Below are positions 43,938-51,686 of a DNA stretch of 64,000 bases, piece after piece. The notes below the pieces were generated by a model, which was not told the origin of the DNA, did not search any database, and saw only the letters and a program-made list of their open reading frames with translations. The stretch covers positions 693,977 to 757,976 of the forward strand of contig NZ_LMRD01000006.1 of assembly GCF_001425575.1 (NCBI RefSeq), in the 5' to 3' direction. This DNA comes from Aurantimonas sp. Leaf443. GTDB taxonomy: Bacteria; Pseudomonadota; Alphaproteobacteria; Rhizobiales; Rhizobiaceae. The position numbers and the translations under genes were made by a program. Each line of letters opens with the position of its first letter. Positions within the stretch are counted from its first letter, which is position 1.

Positions 43938-44591
43938 CTAGATGAACTCACGCTCGATCGTATCGAGGGACTGTACCTTCGAGAACTCGATGGCGAAGCC
44001 TTCCTCGAGATGGCGCACGATGCGGCCCTGCATCGTGCCGAGCGTGACGCGCTCGCCGATGGCGGGGCGGACGCCGGATTTCACGGCGGCGCCCGAAAGG
44101 GACAGGTCCATGATGCGCACCTGATAGCGGCGGCCGTCCTCGAGGACGATCTCGACGGCCTGCTTCTTCGGCTGGAGACGGGCGTGGCGCCGGTCCTCCG
44201 GCAGGTCGAGCTCGTGCCGGTTGGCGAGCCAGGTGAGCTGGGCGGCGAGCTTCTCGCGCTTGCGGTCCGTCGCCACGACGAGGGAGGCGAATCCGCCGTC
44301 GAACAGGCGCTGCACGGTGCCCTCGAGGCGCCCGACGTGATCGACATAGAGGACGACGCGCTCGCCCTGGCGCGGGGTGACAGGGGTCAGCACGGCGACA
44401 CCGCCGGGCGACATATCTTCCACCCGGCACGGATATTCCGACTGATCCTCGAGCATGAAGCGGCCGAGAAGGTCGACCTTGACGCGCGCGAACCGGCGAC
44501 GCTCGGCGAAGCGAGCGTTGGCGGCGGGGTCCTCCTCGGTCATCGCATGGGCCGTCATGGAAATCGCCGCTCGCGTCTCGTGGTTTCCCAT
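43938..44591 (-). CDS. Tandem PilZ-domain protein
   Basis: A 217-residue protein with two PilZ domains that bind cyclic di-GMP. Domain 1 has RxxxR at R32-R36 (RRFAR) and DMSPGG at 59-64. Domain 2 has RRHAR at 134-138 and DLSLSG at 162-167. Both motif pairs are complete, so both domains can bind. No other domain is present, so it is an adaptor that probably contacts a partner. The start at 44591 is the first ATG; ATGs at 44558 and 44543 are alternatives. PleD, a diguanylate cyclase, lies 5 kb away. Confidence 0.93.
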   Translation of the reverse strand: MGNHETRAAISMTAHAMTEEDPAANARFAERRRFARVKVDLLGRFMLEDQSEYPCRVEDMSPGGVAVLTPVTPRQGERVVLYVDHVGRLEGTVQRLFDGGFASLVVATDRKREKLAAQLTWLANRHELDLPEDRRHARLQPKKQAVEIVLEDGRRYQVRIMDLSLSGAAVKSGVRPAIGERVTLGTMQGRIVRHLEEGFAIEFSKVQSLDTIEREFI

Positions 44592-44705
44592 TTCTTACCG
44601 CACGAAACTTAACGATCGATGGAAGCGGGCAAGCGACTGAAAGCAAGCGGGAAACGTCGGAAACGCTATGTTTTGCTTAGTGTTAACTCTCCTCCGCGAG
44701 GGGGA

Positions 44706-44734
44706 TTGAAGCGCGGCCCGCCTCCGTTCTAGTG
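44706..44734 (+). promoter_or_regulatory. Candidate promoter of a small RNA
   Basis: TTGAAG (44706-44711), 17-bp spacer and CTAGTG (44729-44734) on the plus strand. Transcription would begin near 44741. Confidence 0.35.
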
Positions 44735-44740
44735 TCGCGC

Positions 44741-44856
44741 CACGACCGCAGGATCGTCCGCTTCGGACCGGATCTGCGGCGTCGCCTTGATCTCCAGTCG
44801 AGGGGCGACACCACCTTGGGCCGTTTCGCCTCGACCGCGGAACGGCCCTTTCTTTT
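44741..44856 (+). ncRNA. Candidate small RNA with own terminator
   Basis: About 115 nt with three stem-loops: GTCCG-CTT-CGGAC (44756-44768), GTCGCC/GGCGAC (44781-44809) and a terminator stem GGGCCGTT (44818-44825) / AACGGCCC (44841-44848) followed by TTTCTTTT. No plus-strand gene precedes it within 700 bp, so the terminator must serve a non-coding transcript or a leader. I do not recognise an RNA family. Confidence 0.4.
44818..44856 (+). terminator. Rho-independent terminator, no upstream gene
   Basis: Stem of 8 bp with a 15-nt loop and a T-rich tail of eight nucleotides (seven T and one C). Confidence 0.65.
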
Positions 44857-44934
44857 ACCGACCGATCGTCCAAGCTTTTGCCGGGCACCGCGCTAGGTAG
44901 CGCGTGAGTTTGCCGTGCGCGCGAGGACGTTCCG

Positions 44935-45660
44935 ATGAGTTTTGCCGAAGACCGCGGGATCGCCCCGCCCAAGCGGCCCCCGGCCTTCAACGTGCCGACG
45001 ATCGTGCTCGTCTCGATCGCCGCCTTCGCCATGGCGCATGCGCTGCGCACCATGATCCTCGGGCCGCTCGACGCCACCTGGATCCTGCTGAACTTCGCCT
45101 TCATTCCCGGCTGCTACACGATCGTCGACGAGGTCTGCGCCCTCCGCGAGCCCGGGGCGCTCCTCTGGTCGCCTTTCTCCCACGCGTTCCTGCACGGCGA
45201 CTGGATGCATTTCGGCGCCAACGCCCTCTGGCTTCTCGCCTTCGGAACGCCGGTGGCGCGCAGGATCGGCAACGGGCGCTTCCTCCTGTTCTGCGCCGTG
45301 GGGGCCGCGGCGGGGGCGCTCGCCTTCCTCGTGATGAATCCCGACCTGATCGAGCCGGTCGTCGGTGCCTCGGGCGTCGTCTCCGCGCTGATGGGCGGCG
45401 CCTGCCGCTTCGCCTTTTCCGGGCCGCAGGGCCGGCCCTTCTCGGCCAACGGCGCCTGGCGCCCGCTCACCTCGGTGGGAGCGGCGCTCGCAGACCGAAC
45501 GGTCCTCTTCTTCATCCTCGTCTTCTTCGCCACCAATCTCATCGTGGGAACCGGGCTCGGCGCGGCCTTCGCGGGCGGCCCCATCGCCTGGGAAGCCCAT
45601 CTCGGCGGCTTCGTCTTCGGCTTTCTCGGTTTCCAGCTCTTCGACCGCCGGCGTCCCTGA
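44935..45660 (+). CDS. Rhomboid-family intramembrane serine protease
   Basis: A 241-residue polytopic rhomboid. The catalytic dyad fits S146 in VVGASGVVSALMGG and H222 in WEAHLGGFVFG; the HGDWMHFGANALWLLAFG segment carries the usual L1/TM2 motif. Six or seven hydrophobic helices are seen. It cleaves membrane proteins within the bilayer; the substrate is unknown. The start at 44935 is preceded by a weak site. Confidence 0.93.
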   Translation: MSFAEDRGIAPPKRPPAFNVPTIVLVSIAAFAMAHALRTMILGPLDATWILLNFAFIPGCYTIVDEVCALREPGALLWSPFSHAFLHGDWMHFGANALWLLAFGTPVARRIGNGRFLLFCAVGAAAGALAFLVMNPDLIEPVVGASGVVSALMGGACRFAFSGPQGRPFSANGAWRPLTSVGAALADRTVLFFILVFFATNLIVGTGLGAAFAGGPIAWEAHLGGFVFGFLGFQLFDRRRP

Positions 45661-45751
45661 GGCGCGAAGCCCGGCACCCTTGCGGTCCCGGCCCAAGTGT
45701 CGCACCATCCCGCTCAAAAAAGCAGTCACGAACGGGATGGAGATTACGACA

Positions 45752-46183
45752 ATGACAGTGCGTCATATCCTCGACACCAAGGGTCGCGACGTCCTCACCG
45801 CGACGCAGACCGCCACCGTGCACGATGTGGCCCGCACGCTCGCCGAGAAGAAGGTCGGCGCGCTCGTGCTGCTCGGCCCGGACGGGCGGCTCGCCGGAAT
45901 CGTCTCGGAACGCGACGTCGTGCGCGTCATCGCCCGGTCCGGCGTCGATTCCCTGTCTCAGACGATCGACGAGGTGATGACCCTGAAGGTCACGACCTGC
46001 ACGCAGGACACCACGGTCGACGAGGCGATGGAACTGATGACCAACGGTCGCTTCCGCCATCTTCCCGTGATCGAGAACGAGCGGGTCGTGGGTGTCGTGT
46101 CGATCGGCGACGTCGTCAAGCAGCGCATCGAGACGGTGGAGCGCGAGGCGAGCGAGATGCGGGACTATATCTCCGCCGGCTGA
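45752..46183 (+). CDS. CBS-domain pair protein
   Basis: A 143-residue protein consisting of two CBS domains, which bind adenosine nucleotides as sensors. Repeats are VLTATQTATVHDVARTLAEKKVGALVLLG and VTTCTQDTTVDEAMELMTNGRFRHLPVIE, each followed by GIVSERDVVR or GVVSIGDVVK. GGAG sits 9 bp before the ATG at 45752; an ATG at 45737 would overlap that site. Target protein not evident. Confidence 0.93.
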   Translation: MTVRHILDTKGRDVLTATQTATVHDVARTLAEKKVGALVLLGPDGRLAGIVSERDVVRVIARSGVDSLSQTIDEVMTLKVTTCTQDTTVDEAMELMTNGRFRHLPVIENERVVGVVSIGDVVKQRIETVEREASEMRDYISAG

Positions 46184-46211
46184 CGGCGGACCGCGCGGGC
46201 GGGTCTGCGTC

Positions 46212-47288
46212 TCACAGCGGCAGGGCGAGCTGCGACAGCGGCGCATCGTCAAGCCGCTCCAGAGCCGAGATCGTCACGCCCAGAAGGCGAACGCCCTTCT
46301 TCACCGGCAGCAGCGGTTCGAGAAGCGAGTGGACGACCGTCTCGACCGCGTCGGCTTCGACCAGCCTGCCGGGACAGGTGCGGCTGCGCGTGGCGATGCG
46401 GAAATCGGAGAACTTGACCTTCAGCGTCGCCGCGCGGCCCGCGATGCCCTGCGCCGCGCATTGGAGCGTCACCTTCTCGATCAGCGGACGCAGCGCCGCG
46501 CGCATCTCGTCGCCCTCGTGGAGGTCGGCGTTGAAGGTCGTCTCTGCGCCGAGCGACTTTCGGATGCGGTTGGCGCGCACGGGCCGCTCGTCGATGCCCC
46601 GGGCGATGCCGTAGTAATAGGCTCCGGCCTTGCCGAAGCGCTGGGTGAGCGCCTCCAGCGACAGCGCCCTCAGATCGCGGCCCCGGAAGATGCCGTGCTC
46701 GTTCATCCGCCGTTCCGTGGCGGGGCCGACGCCGTGGAATTTCCCGACGCCGAGATCCTCCACGAAGGTCGGGCCGAAGGAGGGGGCGATGACGAAGAGC
46801 CCGTCCGGCTTCTTCTGCTCGCAGGCGAGCTTGGCGAGGAACTTGTTGTAGGAGACGCCCGCCGAGGCGGTCAGCTCGGTCTCGGCCCGGATGTCGGCGC
46901 GGATCATCGCTGCGATCTCGGTGGCGGACGTGCAGCCGAGCTTGTTTTCGGTGACGTCGAGATAGGCCTCGTCGAGCGACAGGGGCTCGATGAGATCGGT
47001 ATAGCGCGCGAAGATGCTGCGGATGTGCCGGGAGATCGCCTTGTAGACCTCAAAGCGCGGCTTGACGAAGACGAGGTCGGGGCAGCGGCGGCGGGCCGTG
47101 GAGGAGGGCATGGCGGAGCGGACCCCGAAGCGGCGCGCCTCGTAGCTCGCCGCGGCGACGACGCCCCGCTCGCTCGACCCGCCGACGGCAACGGGCACGC
47201 CGCGAAGGCTCGGATCGTCGCGCTGCTCCACCGAGGCGTAATAGGCGTCCATGTCGACATGGATGATCTTGCGCGGCGCGGCACTCAT
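46212..47288 (-). CDS. dinB: DNA polymerase IV
   Basis: A 358-residue Y-family translesion polymerase. Catalytic motifs are HVDMDAYYASVEQ and SLDEAYLDVTEN; the steric-gate Tyr is within DAYYASVE and the little finger ends with RLLGVTISALE. The C-terminal beta-clamp motif reads QLALPL. A GTTC-N7-GTTC SOS box overlaps the promoter 103 bp upstream, so LexA control is likely. Confidence 0.97.
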   Translation of the reverse strand: MSAAPRKIIHVDMDAYYASVEQRDDPSLRGVPVAVGGSSERGVVAAASYEARRFGVRSAMPSSTARRRCPDLVFVKPRFEVYKAISRHIRSIFARYTDLIEPLSLDEAYLDVTENKLGCTSATEIAAMIRADIRAETELTASAGVSYNKFLAKLACEQKKPDGLFVIAPSFGPTFVEDLGVGKFHGVGPATERRMNEHGIFRGRDLRALSLEALTQRFGKAGAYYYGIARGIDERPVRANRIRKSLGAETTFNADLHEGDEMRAALRPLIEKVTLQCAAQGIAGRAATLKVKFSDFRIATRSRTCPGRLVEADAVETVVHSLLEPLLPVKKGVRLLGVTISALERLDDAPLSQLALPL

Positions 47289-47390
47289 CCCGGCGACCTT
47301 TCGGCGCGCCGACGCATTCCGTGCAGGCCAGGCAGGGTTTCACGGCAGTCGGCCTGCGACACTCTCACGGCTCGGCTCGGCGATTCATCG

Positions 47391-47405
47391 GAACGGAGCG
47401 CGAAC
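47391..47405 (-). promoter_or_regulatory. LexA SOS box of dinB
   Basis: GAAC (47391-47394), 7 bp and GAAC (47402-47405) on the plus strand, that is GTTC-N7-GTTC on the dinB strand. This exactly matches the direct-repeat LexA site of alphaproteobacteria and overlaps the -10 box. Confidence 0.8.
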
Positions 47406-47432
47406 ATAGAGCATGCGCGCAAGCCGGCCAAG
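47404..47432 (-). promoter_or_regulatory. dinB promoter
   Basis: On the minus strand CTTGGC (47432-47427), 17-bp spacer and CTATGT (47409-47404). Each hexamer matches the rhizobial CTTGAC/CTATAT consensus at five of six positions. Start of transcription near 47397 gives a leader of about 110 nt. Confidence 0.7.
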
Positions 47433-47503
47433 CCGTTCGGCGCGCCGGCGGTCATGGGCGGCATCACGATCGCGTCGCCGCCCGACCGGCGGGCCGCCCT
47501 CCG

Positions 47504-47932
47504 TCAGACGGGCGCCGCCTCGGCCTCGCCCTCGGTGGCGATCGGGCGCGGCTTTCGGTCGGCGTCGATGGCGACGAAGGTGAAGAGCCCCCGCGTCACC
47601 TGCTCGGTCTCCTCGCTCTCGCGCGACCGCCGCCAGGCTTCCACCGCGATGCGCATGGAACTGCGGCCGACGGAGACGATCTCGGTATAGAGGCTGACCT
47701 CGTCGCCGACATAGACCGGGCGCAGGAACTGCATCGCGTCGATGGCGACCGTCGCGCAGCGGCCCTTGGCGCGGCGCGCGGCGGCCGCCCCGGCCGCGAA
47801 ATCCATCTGCGCCAGAAGCCAGCCGCCGAATATGTCCCCGGCCGGGTTTGTGTCGGCCGGCATCGCGATCGTTCGGATCGTGGGTCCGGCGCCCTTGCGC
47901 CGGTCGAGATCCATCGCCTGTTCCATGCCCAT
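47504..47932 (-). CDS. Acyl-CoA thioesterase (YciA-like hotdog)
   Basis: A 142-residue single hotdog-domain thioesterase. The family sequence IRTIAMPADTNPAGDIFGGWLLAQMDFAAG carries the catalytic Asp in the NPAGDIFGG turn; FLRPVYVGDEVSLYTEIVSVGRSSM follows. YciA-type enzymes hydrolyse short to medium acyl-CoA. The upstream HAD gene is 133 bp away; dinB is 215 bp downstream with its own promoter between. Confidence 0.92.
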   Translation of the reverse strand: MGMEQAMDLDRRKGAGPTIRTIAMPADTNPAGDIFGGWLLAQMDFAAGAAAARRAKGRCATVAIDAMQFLRPVYVGDEVSLYTEIVSVGRSSMRIAVEAWRRSRESEETEQVTRGLFTFVAIDADRKPRPIATEGEAEAAPV

Positions 47933-48065
47933 CCCTCTCCGTTCGGCGCGCGGCCCGCCGTCGCGCCCATCCGTTCGTGCATGCGGCAGTTTCGGCCCCT
48001 GCGGGCGATCGGCCCACAGGGCGGCGCGCCAGATCCGTTGTCGTCGGCGCGCCTGCGGTCCCCCC

Positions 48066-48725
48066 TCAGGCGACGGCGAGCCGCTCGCGGATCAGCGCTT
48101 CGGCCTCGTCCCAGTCCGCCGCGGCGAGGGCGCCGGGCGGCAGGGGCGGAAGGTGAGGGCGGAACACGGTATTGGCCATGAGATGCACGAGATGGACCTC
48201 CGGCACCGAGCGGCGCACGGCTTCGAGATTGGGCGGCAGGTCGTCCACGAAGACGACGGGCCCGCCCCAGAGCGCGGCCAGTTCCGCCACGACGCCGCCC
48301 TTGGAGCGTTCGGTGGCGATCATCGGGTGCGTGAGGCCCAGCCCGTCGAGAAGGGTCCGGCGCCGGGCGTGATAGGAGGGCGTCATCGCGGTGAGGAAGA
48401 CGATGTCGGCCAGGGACGAAAGGCTCTCCAGCGCTTTCAGGACGCCCGGCACGGCCGGCTGGCGTTCGATCTGCTCTTCGTAGAGACGCGCGGTGATGCC
48501 GTCGAGCTCGTGGCCGGTCAGCGCCGTGCCGGTTGAGATCGAGCGCACATTGCCCGTCAGCCGGAACCCGTCGACATGGAGGCGCGCGCCCATCTCCTCC
48601 AGAAGCCGTTCGAAGGGCGCGATGAACTCCAGCACGACCTCGTCGATGTCGAGGACGAGTAGGCCGGGCTTCGTGGGCTTCAGCGTTCCGATCGCCGGCC
48701 CTTCCGTATGACGCTCGCGGCTCAA
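48066..48725 (-). CDS. HAD-superfamily hydrolase
   Basis: A 219-residue HAD-like phosphatase. Motif I is LVLDIDEVV (D26, D28), motif II includes [13 protein letters not shown], motif III K in TERSKGGVV, and motif [17 protein letters not shown] small cap lies between motifs I and II. Substrate unknown. It starts at an ATG overlapping the DUF3572 stop (ATGA), so the two are co-translated. Confidence 0.88.
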   Translation of the reverse strand: MSRERHTEGPAIGTLKPTKPGLLVLDIDEVVLEFIAPFERLLEEMGARLHVDGFRLTGNVRSISTGTALTGHELDGITARLYEEQIERQPAVPGVLKALESLSSLADIVFLTAMTPSYHARRRTLLDGLGLTHPMIATERSKGGVVAELAALWGGPVVFVDDLPPNLEAVRRSVPEVHLVHLMANTVFRPHLPPLPPGALAAADWDEAEALIRERLAVA

Positions 48726-49036
48726 AGGGCGTGCCCCGTCTGCGCCAGCCTGGCATGGGCGGCCGCCACGCGCGCGGGATCGGCGCCTTCGGCACTGCAG
48801 AAGGCGAGCAGCGTCGGCTCGTGCGAGAGAAGGAAGGCGAGGATTCCCGCCAGAAAGCCCGGCTCCGCGGCGGCCCGGCGCAGATCCGAGGCGTCGAGGC
48901 CTGTCAGCGCGAGGAAGCGCGGCAGGAGCGTCGCGTCGGCGGCGATAAAGCCGAGCGCGTCGATCGCCAGTCCCTCCGCCTCGGCGGTCGTCGGCCCGCC
49001 TTTCGTGGGTCGGCGGCTTCGATCTGCGTCGCTCAA
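48722..49036 (-). CDS. DUF3572 family protein
   Basis: A 104-residue protein of DUF3572, function unknown, which sits beside divK in many Hyphomicrobiales. Core sequence: [60 protein letters not shown] (residues 21-80). The start is TTG at 49036 behind GGGA. A frame opening at 49174 would run over the divK start on the other strand and is not used. Confidence 0.85.
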   Translation of the reverse strand: MSDADRSRRPTKGGPTTAEAEGLAIDALGFIAADATLLPRFLALTGLDASDLRRAAAEPGFLAGILAFLLSHEPTLLAFCSAEGADPARVAAAHARLAQTGHAL

Positions 49037-49130
49037 GCGGAGATTCCCATTTGTTAAATCAAATCGCGCTAGACCTGTTCGGCATCGATACCGAAAGATC
49101 GCTCGCCGGTCGAGGCAAGGAGTATCGCCC

Positions 49131-49502
49131 ATGGCAAAGACCGTGATGATCGTCGAGGACAACGAGCTCAACATGAAGCTCTTCCGCGACCTGATCGAAG
49201 CCCACGGCTACGCCACCGTCCAGACCCGCAGCGGGTTGACTGCGGTGGATCTCGCAAGACAGCACCGGCCGGATCTGATCCTGATGGACATCCAGCTGCC
49301 GGAAATCTCCGGCCTGGAGGTGACGAAGAACCTGAAGGCCGACCCCGAACTCTACAAGATCCCCGTCATCGCTGTCACCGCCTTCGCGATGAAGGGCGAC
49401 GAGGAGCGCATTCGCCAGGGCGGCTGCGAGGCCTATATCTCCAAGCCCATCTCGGTCACCAAGTTCATCGAGACCATCAAGTCCTTCCTCGGCGACGCCT
49501 GA
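49131..49502 (+). CDS. divK: Single-domain response regulator DivK
   Basis: A 123-residue receiver protein. The phosphorylation site is D53 ([13 protein letters not shown]), acidic pocket E9/D10, conserved T/S in [17 protein letters not shown] and K in [12 protein letters not shown]. DivK controls the CtrA pathway and polar cell-cycle kinases in alphaproteobacteria and is regularly upstream of pleD, as here (8 bp). Confidence 0.97.
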   Translation: MAKTVMIVEDNELNMKLFRDLIEAHGYATVQTRSGLTAVDLARQHRPDLILMDIQLPEISGLEVTKNLKADPELYKIPVIAVTAFAMKGDEERIRQGGCEAYISKPISVTKFIETIKSFLGDA

Positions 49503-49510
49503 GCCCCACC

Positions 49511-50875
49511 ATGACCGCGCGTATCCTCGTCGTCGACGATCTCGAAGTGAACGTGCGGCTTCTGGAGGTGCGGCTCGCCGCGGAATATTTCGAGGTCGTC
49601 ACGGCCCATAGCGGGGCGCAGGCGCTCGCCGCGATGGAGCGGGACGATATCGACCTCGTCCTCCTCGACGTGATGATGCCGGACATGGACGGCTACGAGG
49701 TGTGCCGGCGGCTGAAGGCCAATCCGGCCACGCAGCACGTGCCGGTCGTGCTCATCACCGCGCTCGACCAGCCGGCCGACCGCGTGACGGGACTCGAGGC
49801 GGGGGCGGACGACTTCCTCACCAAGCCCGTGCGCGACCTCCAGCTCTTCAGCCGCGTGCGCAGCCTGACGCGGCTGAAGCTGATGACGGACGAGCTGCGC
49901 CGGCGCGCGGCGAGCGCGCTCAGCGTCGTCACAGAGGATGCCGGCGGCCTGGACGAGGACACGGCGCTGCCGGGACAGGCCGTCGCGTTCCTCGCGCCCG
50001 GCGATGCGGCCGAGCGCCACATCCGCTCCATGCGGCCCGAGATCGATCTCTCCGTCTTCGACGTGCCCGCGGCGTTCCTGGCACAGGCCGGCGCCGCCGC
50101 CATGGATCTGGCCATCGTCGACCTCGACGTGCAATCGGTCGATCCCCTGCGCCTCGTCTCGCAACTGCGTTCGGCCGAAGCCACGCGCCGCCTGCCGATT
50201 CTCGTCCTGACGCCGATGGGCGACGAGGCCCGGGCGGCCCGCGCGCTCGAGCTCGGCGCGACCGACTATATCCAGCGTCCGCTCGACCGCAACGAGCTGC
50301 TCGCCCGCATGCGCACGCAGGTCCGGCGCCGGCGCTACGACCGCCGGCTCAGCCGCTCTCTCGAGCAAACGATCGAGTTCGCCGTCACCGACCCGTTGAC
50401 CGGCCTGCCGAACCGTCGCTTCCTCGACGCGCATCTGGCGCAGGCCGTCGCGCGTGCGCAACGCAATCAGGGCAGCTTCGCGCTCCTGATCGCCGATATC
50501 GACCATTTCAAGCGCATCAACGACGGGTTCGGCCACGATGCCGGCGACGCCGTGCTGCAGGAATTCGCCCGCCGGCTGCGCGCCAGCGTGCGGGCGAGCG
50601 ACCTGCCGTGCCGCTATGGGGGCGAGGAATTCATGGTGCTCATGCCCGATGCCGACGGGGTCGCCGCCATGCGGGTCGCCGAGCGCCTGCGCCTCGCGGT
50701 CTCGCAGGAGGGCTTTCCGATCGCCGGCGAAGTCCTGGCGGTCACGGTGAGCGCTGGTCTTGCCGTGTTCGACCCCCAGACCGACGACGCGGCCTCGCTC
50801 GTCAAGCGCGCCGACGAGGGTCTCTACGAGGCCAAGCGCCACGGCCGCAATCGCGTCATGTCCCGCGCCGCCTGA
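49511..50875 (+). CDS. pleD: Diguanylate cyclase response regulator PleD
   Basis: A 454-residue protein with two receiver domains and a GGDEF domain. The first receiver has D53; the second (about 155-275) has D204 in DLAIVDLDVQSV. The active site is GGEEF at 370-374 and the product-inhibition site RxxD is R361-D364, five residues before it. These match Caulobacter PleD closely. It makes c-di-GMP on phosphorylation. It follows divK by 8 bp. Confidence 0.98.
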   Translation: MTARILVVDDLEVNVRLLEVRLAAEYFEVVTAHSGAQALAAMERDDIDLVLLDVMMPDMDGYEVCRRLKANPATQHVPVVLITALDQPADRVTGLEAGADDFLTKPVRDLQLFSRVRSLTRLKLMTDELRRRAASALSVVTEDAGGLDEDTALPGQAVAFLAPGDAAERHIRSMRPEIDLSVFDVPAAFLAQAGAAAMDLAIVDLDVQSVDPLRLVSQLRSAEATRRLPILVLTPMGDEARAARALELGATDYIQRPLDRNELLARMRTQVRRRRYDRRLSRSLEQTIEFAVTDPLTGLPNRRFLDAHLAQAVARAQRNQGSFALLIADIDHFKRINDGFGHDAGDAVLQEFARRLRASVRASDLPCRYGGEEFMVLMPDADGVAAMRVAERLRLAVSQEGFPIAGEVLAVTVSAGLAVFDPQTDDAASLVKRADEGLYEAKRHGRNRVMSRAA

Positions 50876-50989
50876 CCGGGCGGCATCCCTAACGATTCCT
50901 CTGTGCCAAAGCTCGCAAGCGAAGCAATCGCTTAACCATTCTTTCAAACGTCATCGGCCGGAGAGGCCGAAAACATTGCATTCCCGGAC

Positions 50990-51220
50990 GATCTGCGCGA
51001 GGTTCCAGTCGGGTTCAGGAGGGAGTGCGCCAAGCCTCCCTTCCCGCAGAAACCCCATGGAATGCTCAGGTCCGCCGCATCTCCTGGGTCCGTGGGGCGG
51101 TCGGTCGGCAGCGTGCAGAATCGGTTTCCTCGTACCGTGGCGCGACTGCCGGCCGGCCAACCGGCCTTCCTCTTCTTCGATGCCTGCAAGCGCTCGCCGG
51201 TCGCCCGGCGGGCGCTTTTT
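50990..51220 (+). ncRNA. Possible structured RNA or long pleD 3' region
   Basis: Several GC-rich stem-loops lead into a terminator more than 300 bp beyond the pleD stop. GGCCGG-CCAA-CCGGCC (51151-51166) is followed by a T-rich tract, then the 51189 terminator. It could be an independent small RNA. No recognised family and no clear promoter. Confidence 0.25.
51189..51220 (+). terminator. Rho-independent terminator on the plus strand
   Basis: A 12-bp stem AGCGCTCGCCGG (51189-51200) / CCGGCGGGCGCT (51205-51216) with one T-G pair, a TCGC loop and five T. It is 314 bp after pleD. Confidence 0.8.
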
Positions 51221-51290
51221 CCATGCGCGACACGACCGCGAGCGGCGAGTCTCCCGCCGCGCAAGCAAAGGCCCGGCGGGCGAAACGCAG

Positions 51291-51318
51291 AACGCCGCCC
51301 CCGGGCGGGGGCGGCGTT
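51291..51318 (-). terminator. Rho-independent terminator of rpmG
   Basis: A perfect 12-bp stem AACGCCGCCCCC (51291-51302) / GGGGGCGGCGTT (51307-51318), tetraloop GGGC, 30 bp past the rpmG stop. T-content after it on the minus strand is modest. Confidence 0.75.
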
Positions 51319-51347
51319 CGACTGCGATCGGCTAGAAAGAAAGAAGC

Positions 51348-51515
51348 TTACTTGATCTTCGTTTCCTTGAACTCGACATGCTTGCGCACGATCGGGTCGT
51401 ACTTGGTCTTGGACATCTTCTCGGTCATCGTGCGGCTGTTCTTCTTCGCGGTGTAGAAGAAGCCGGTGTCGGCGGTCGAGAGAAGCTTGATCTTGATCGT
51501 GGTCGCCTTGGCCAT
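51348..51515 (-). CDS. rpmG: 50S ribosomal protein L33
   Basis: A 55-residue L33 of the large ribosomal subunit. Sequence runs [20 protein letters not shown], with [21 protein letters not shown] and [12 protein letters not shown]. It is the alphaproteobacterial form without the zinc-binding CxxC pairs. The ATG at 51515 begins the conserved protein; a frame extending upstream is not conserved. Confidence 0.98.
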   Translation of the reverse strand: MAKATTIKIKLLSTADTGFFYTAKKNSRTMTEKMSKTKYDPIVRKHVEFKETKIK

Positions 51516-51686
51516 CGTACTGTCCGTTCGCCTCTGGGTGTTGCGTCGGCCAGGCCGTCCCGCGTCCCATATTCGGTTCGATTGAGTGGTGCGAGGATCC
51601 CGGCCGCTCGCCGGTGCCACGCAGGAAACACGCCCCTCGGCAGAGCGGCGGCTTTGCGGCGGACCATAGCCGCAAGTTCCGCGCTG

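Larger units (their letters stand above)
44592..44934. other. 343-bp region holding a candidate small RNA
   Basis: Between divergent PilZ and rhomboid genes. It contains a candidate plus-strand promoter at 44706-44734, stem-loops and a terminator at 44818-44856 that ends 78 bp before the rhomboid gene. No protein gene is supported. Confidence 0.6.
50876..51347. other. 472-bp region between pleD and rpmG, structured
   Basis: It contains small hairpins (for example AAGCGA/TCGCTT at 50917-50933), a strong plus-strand terminator at 51189-51220 and the rpmG terminator at 51291-51318. No protein-like frame. Confidence 0.6.

Noticed and set aside
49052-49067. ATTTG-N6-CAAAT upstream of divK as a CtrA site
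   Set aside because: A CtrA site needs TTAA-N7-TTAA; only one half is present.
49037-49174. Longer DUF3572 start at 49174
   Set aside because: It would overlap the divK start on the other strand, and the added sequence is not family-like; the TTG at 49036 fits the family length.
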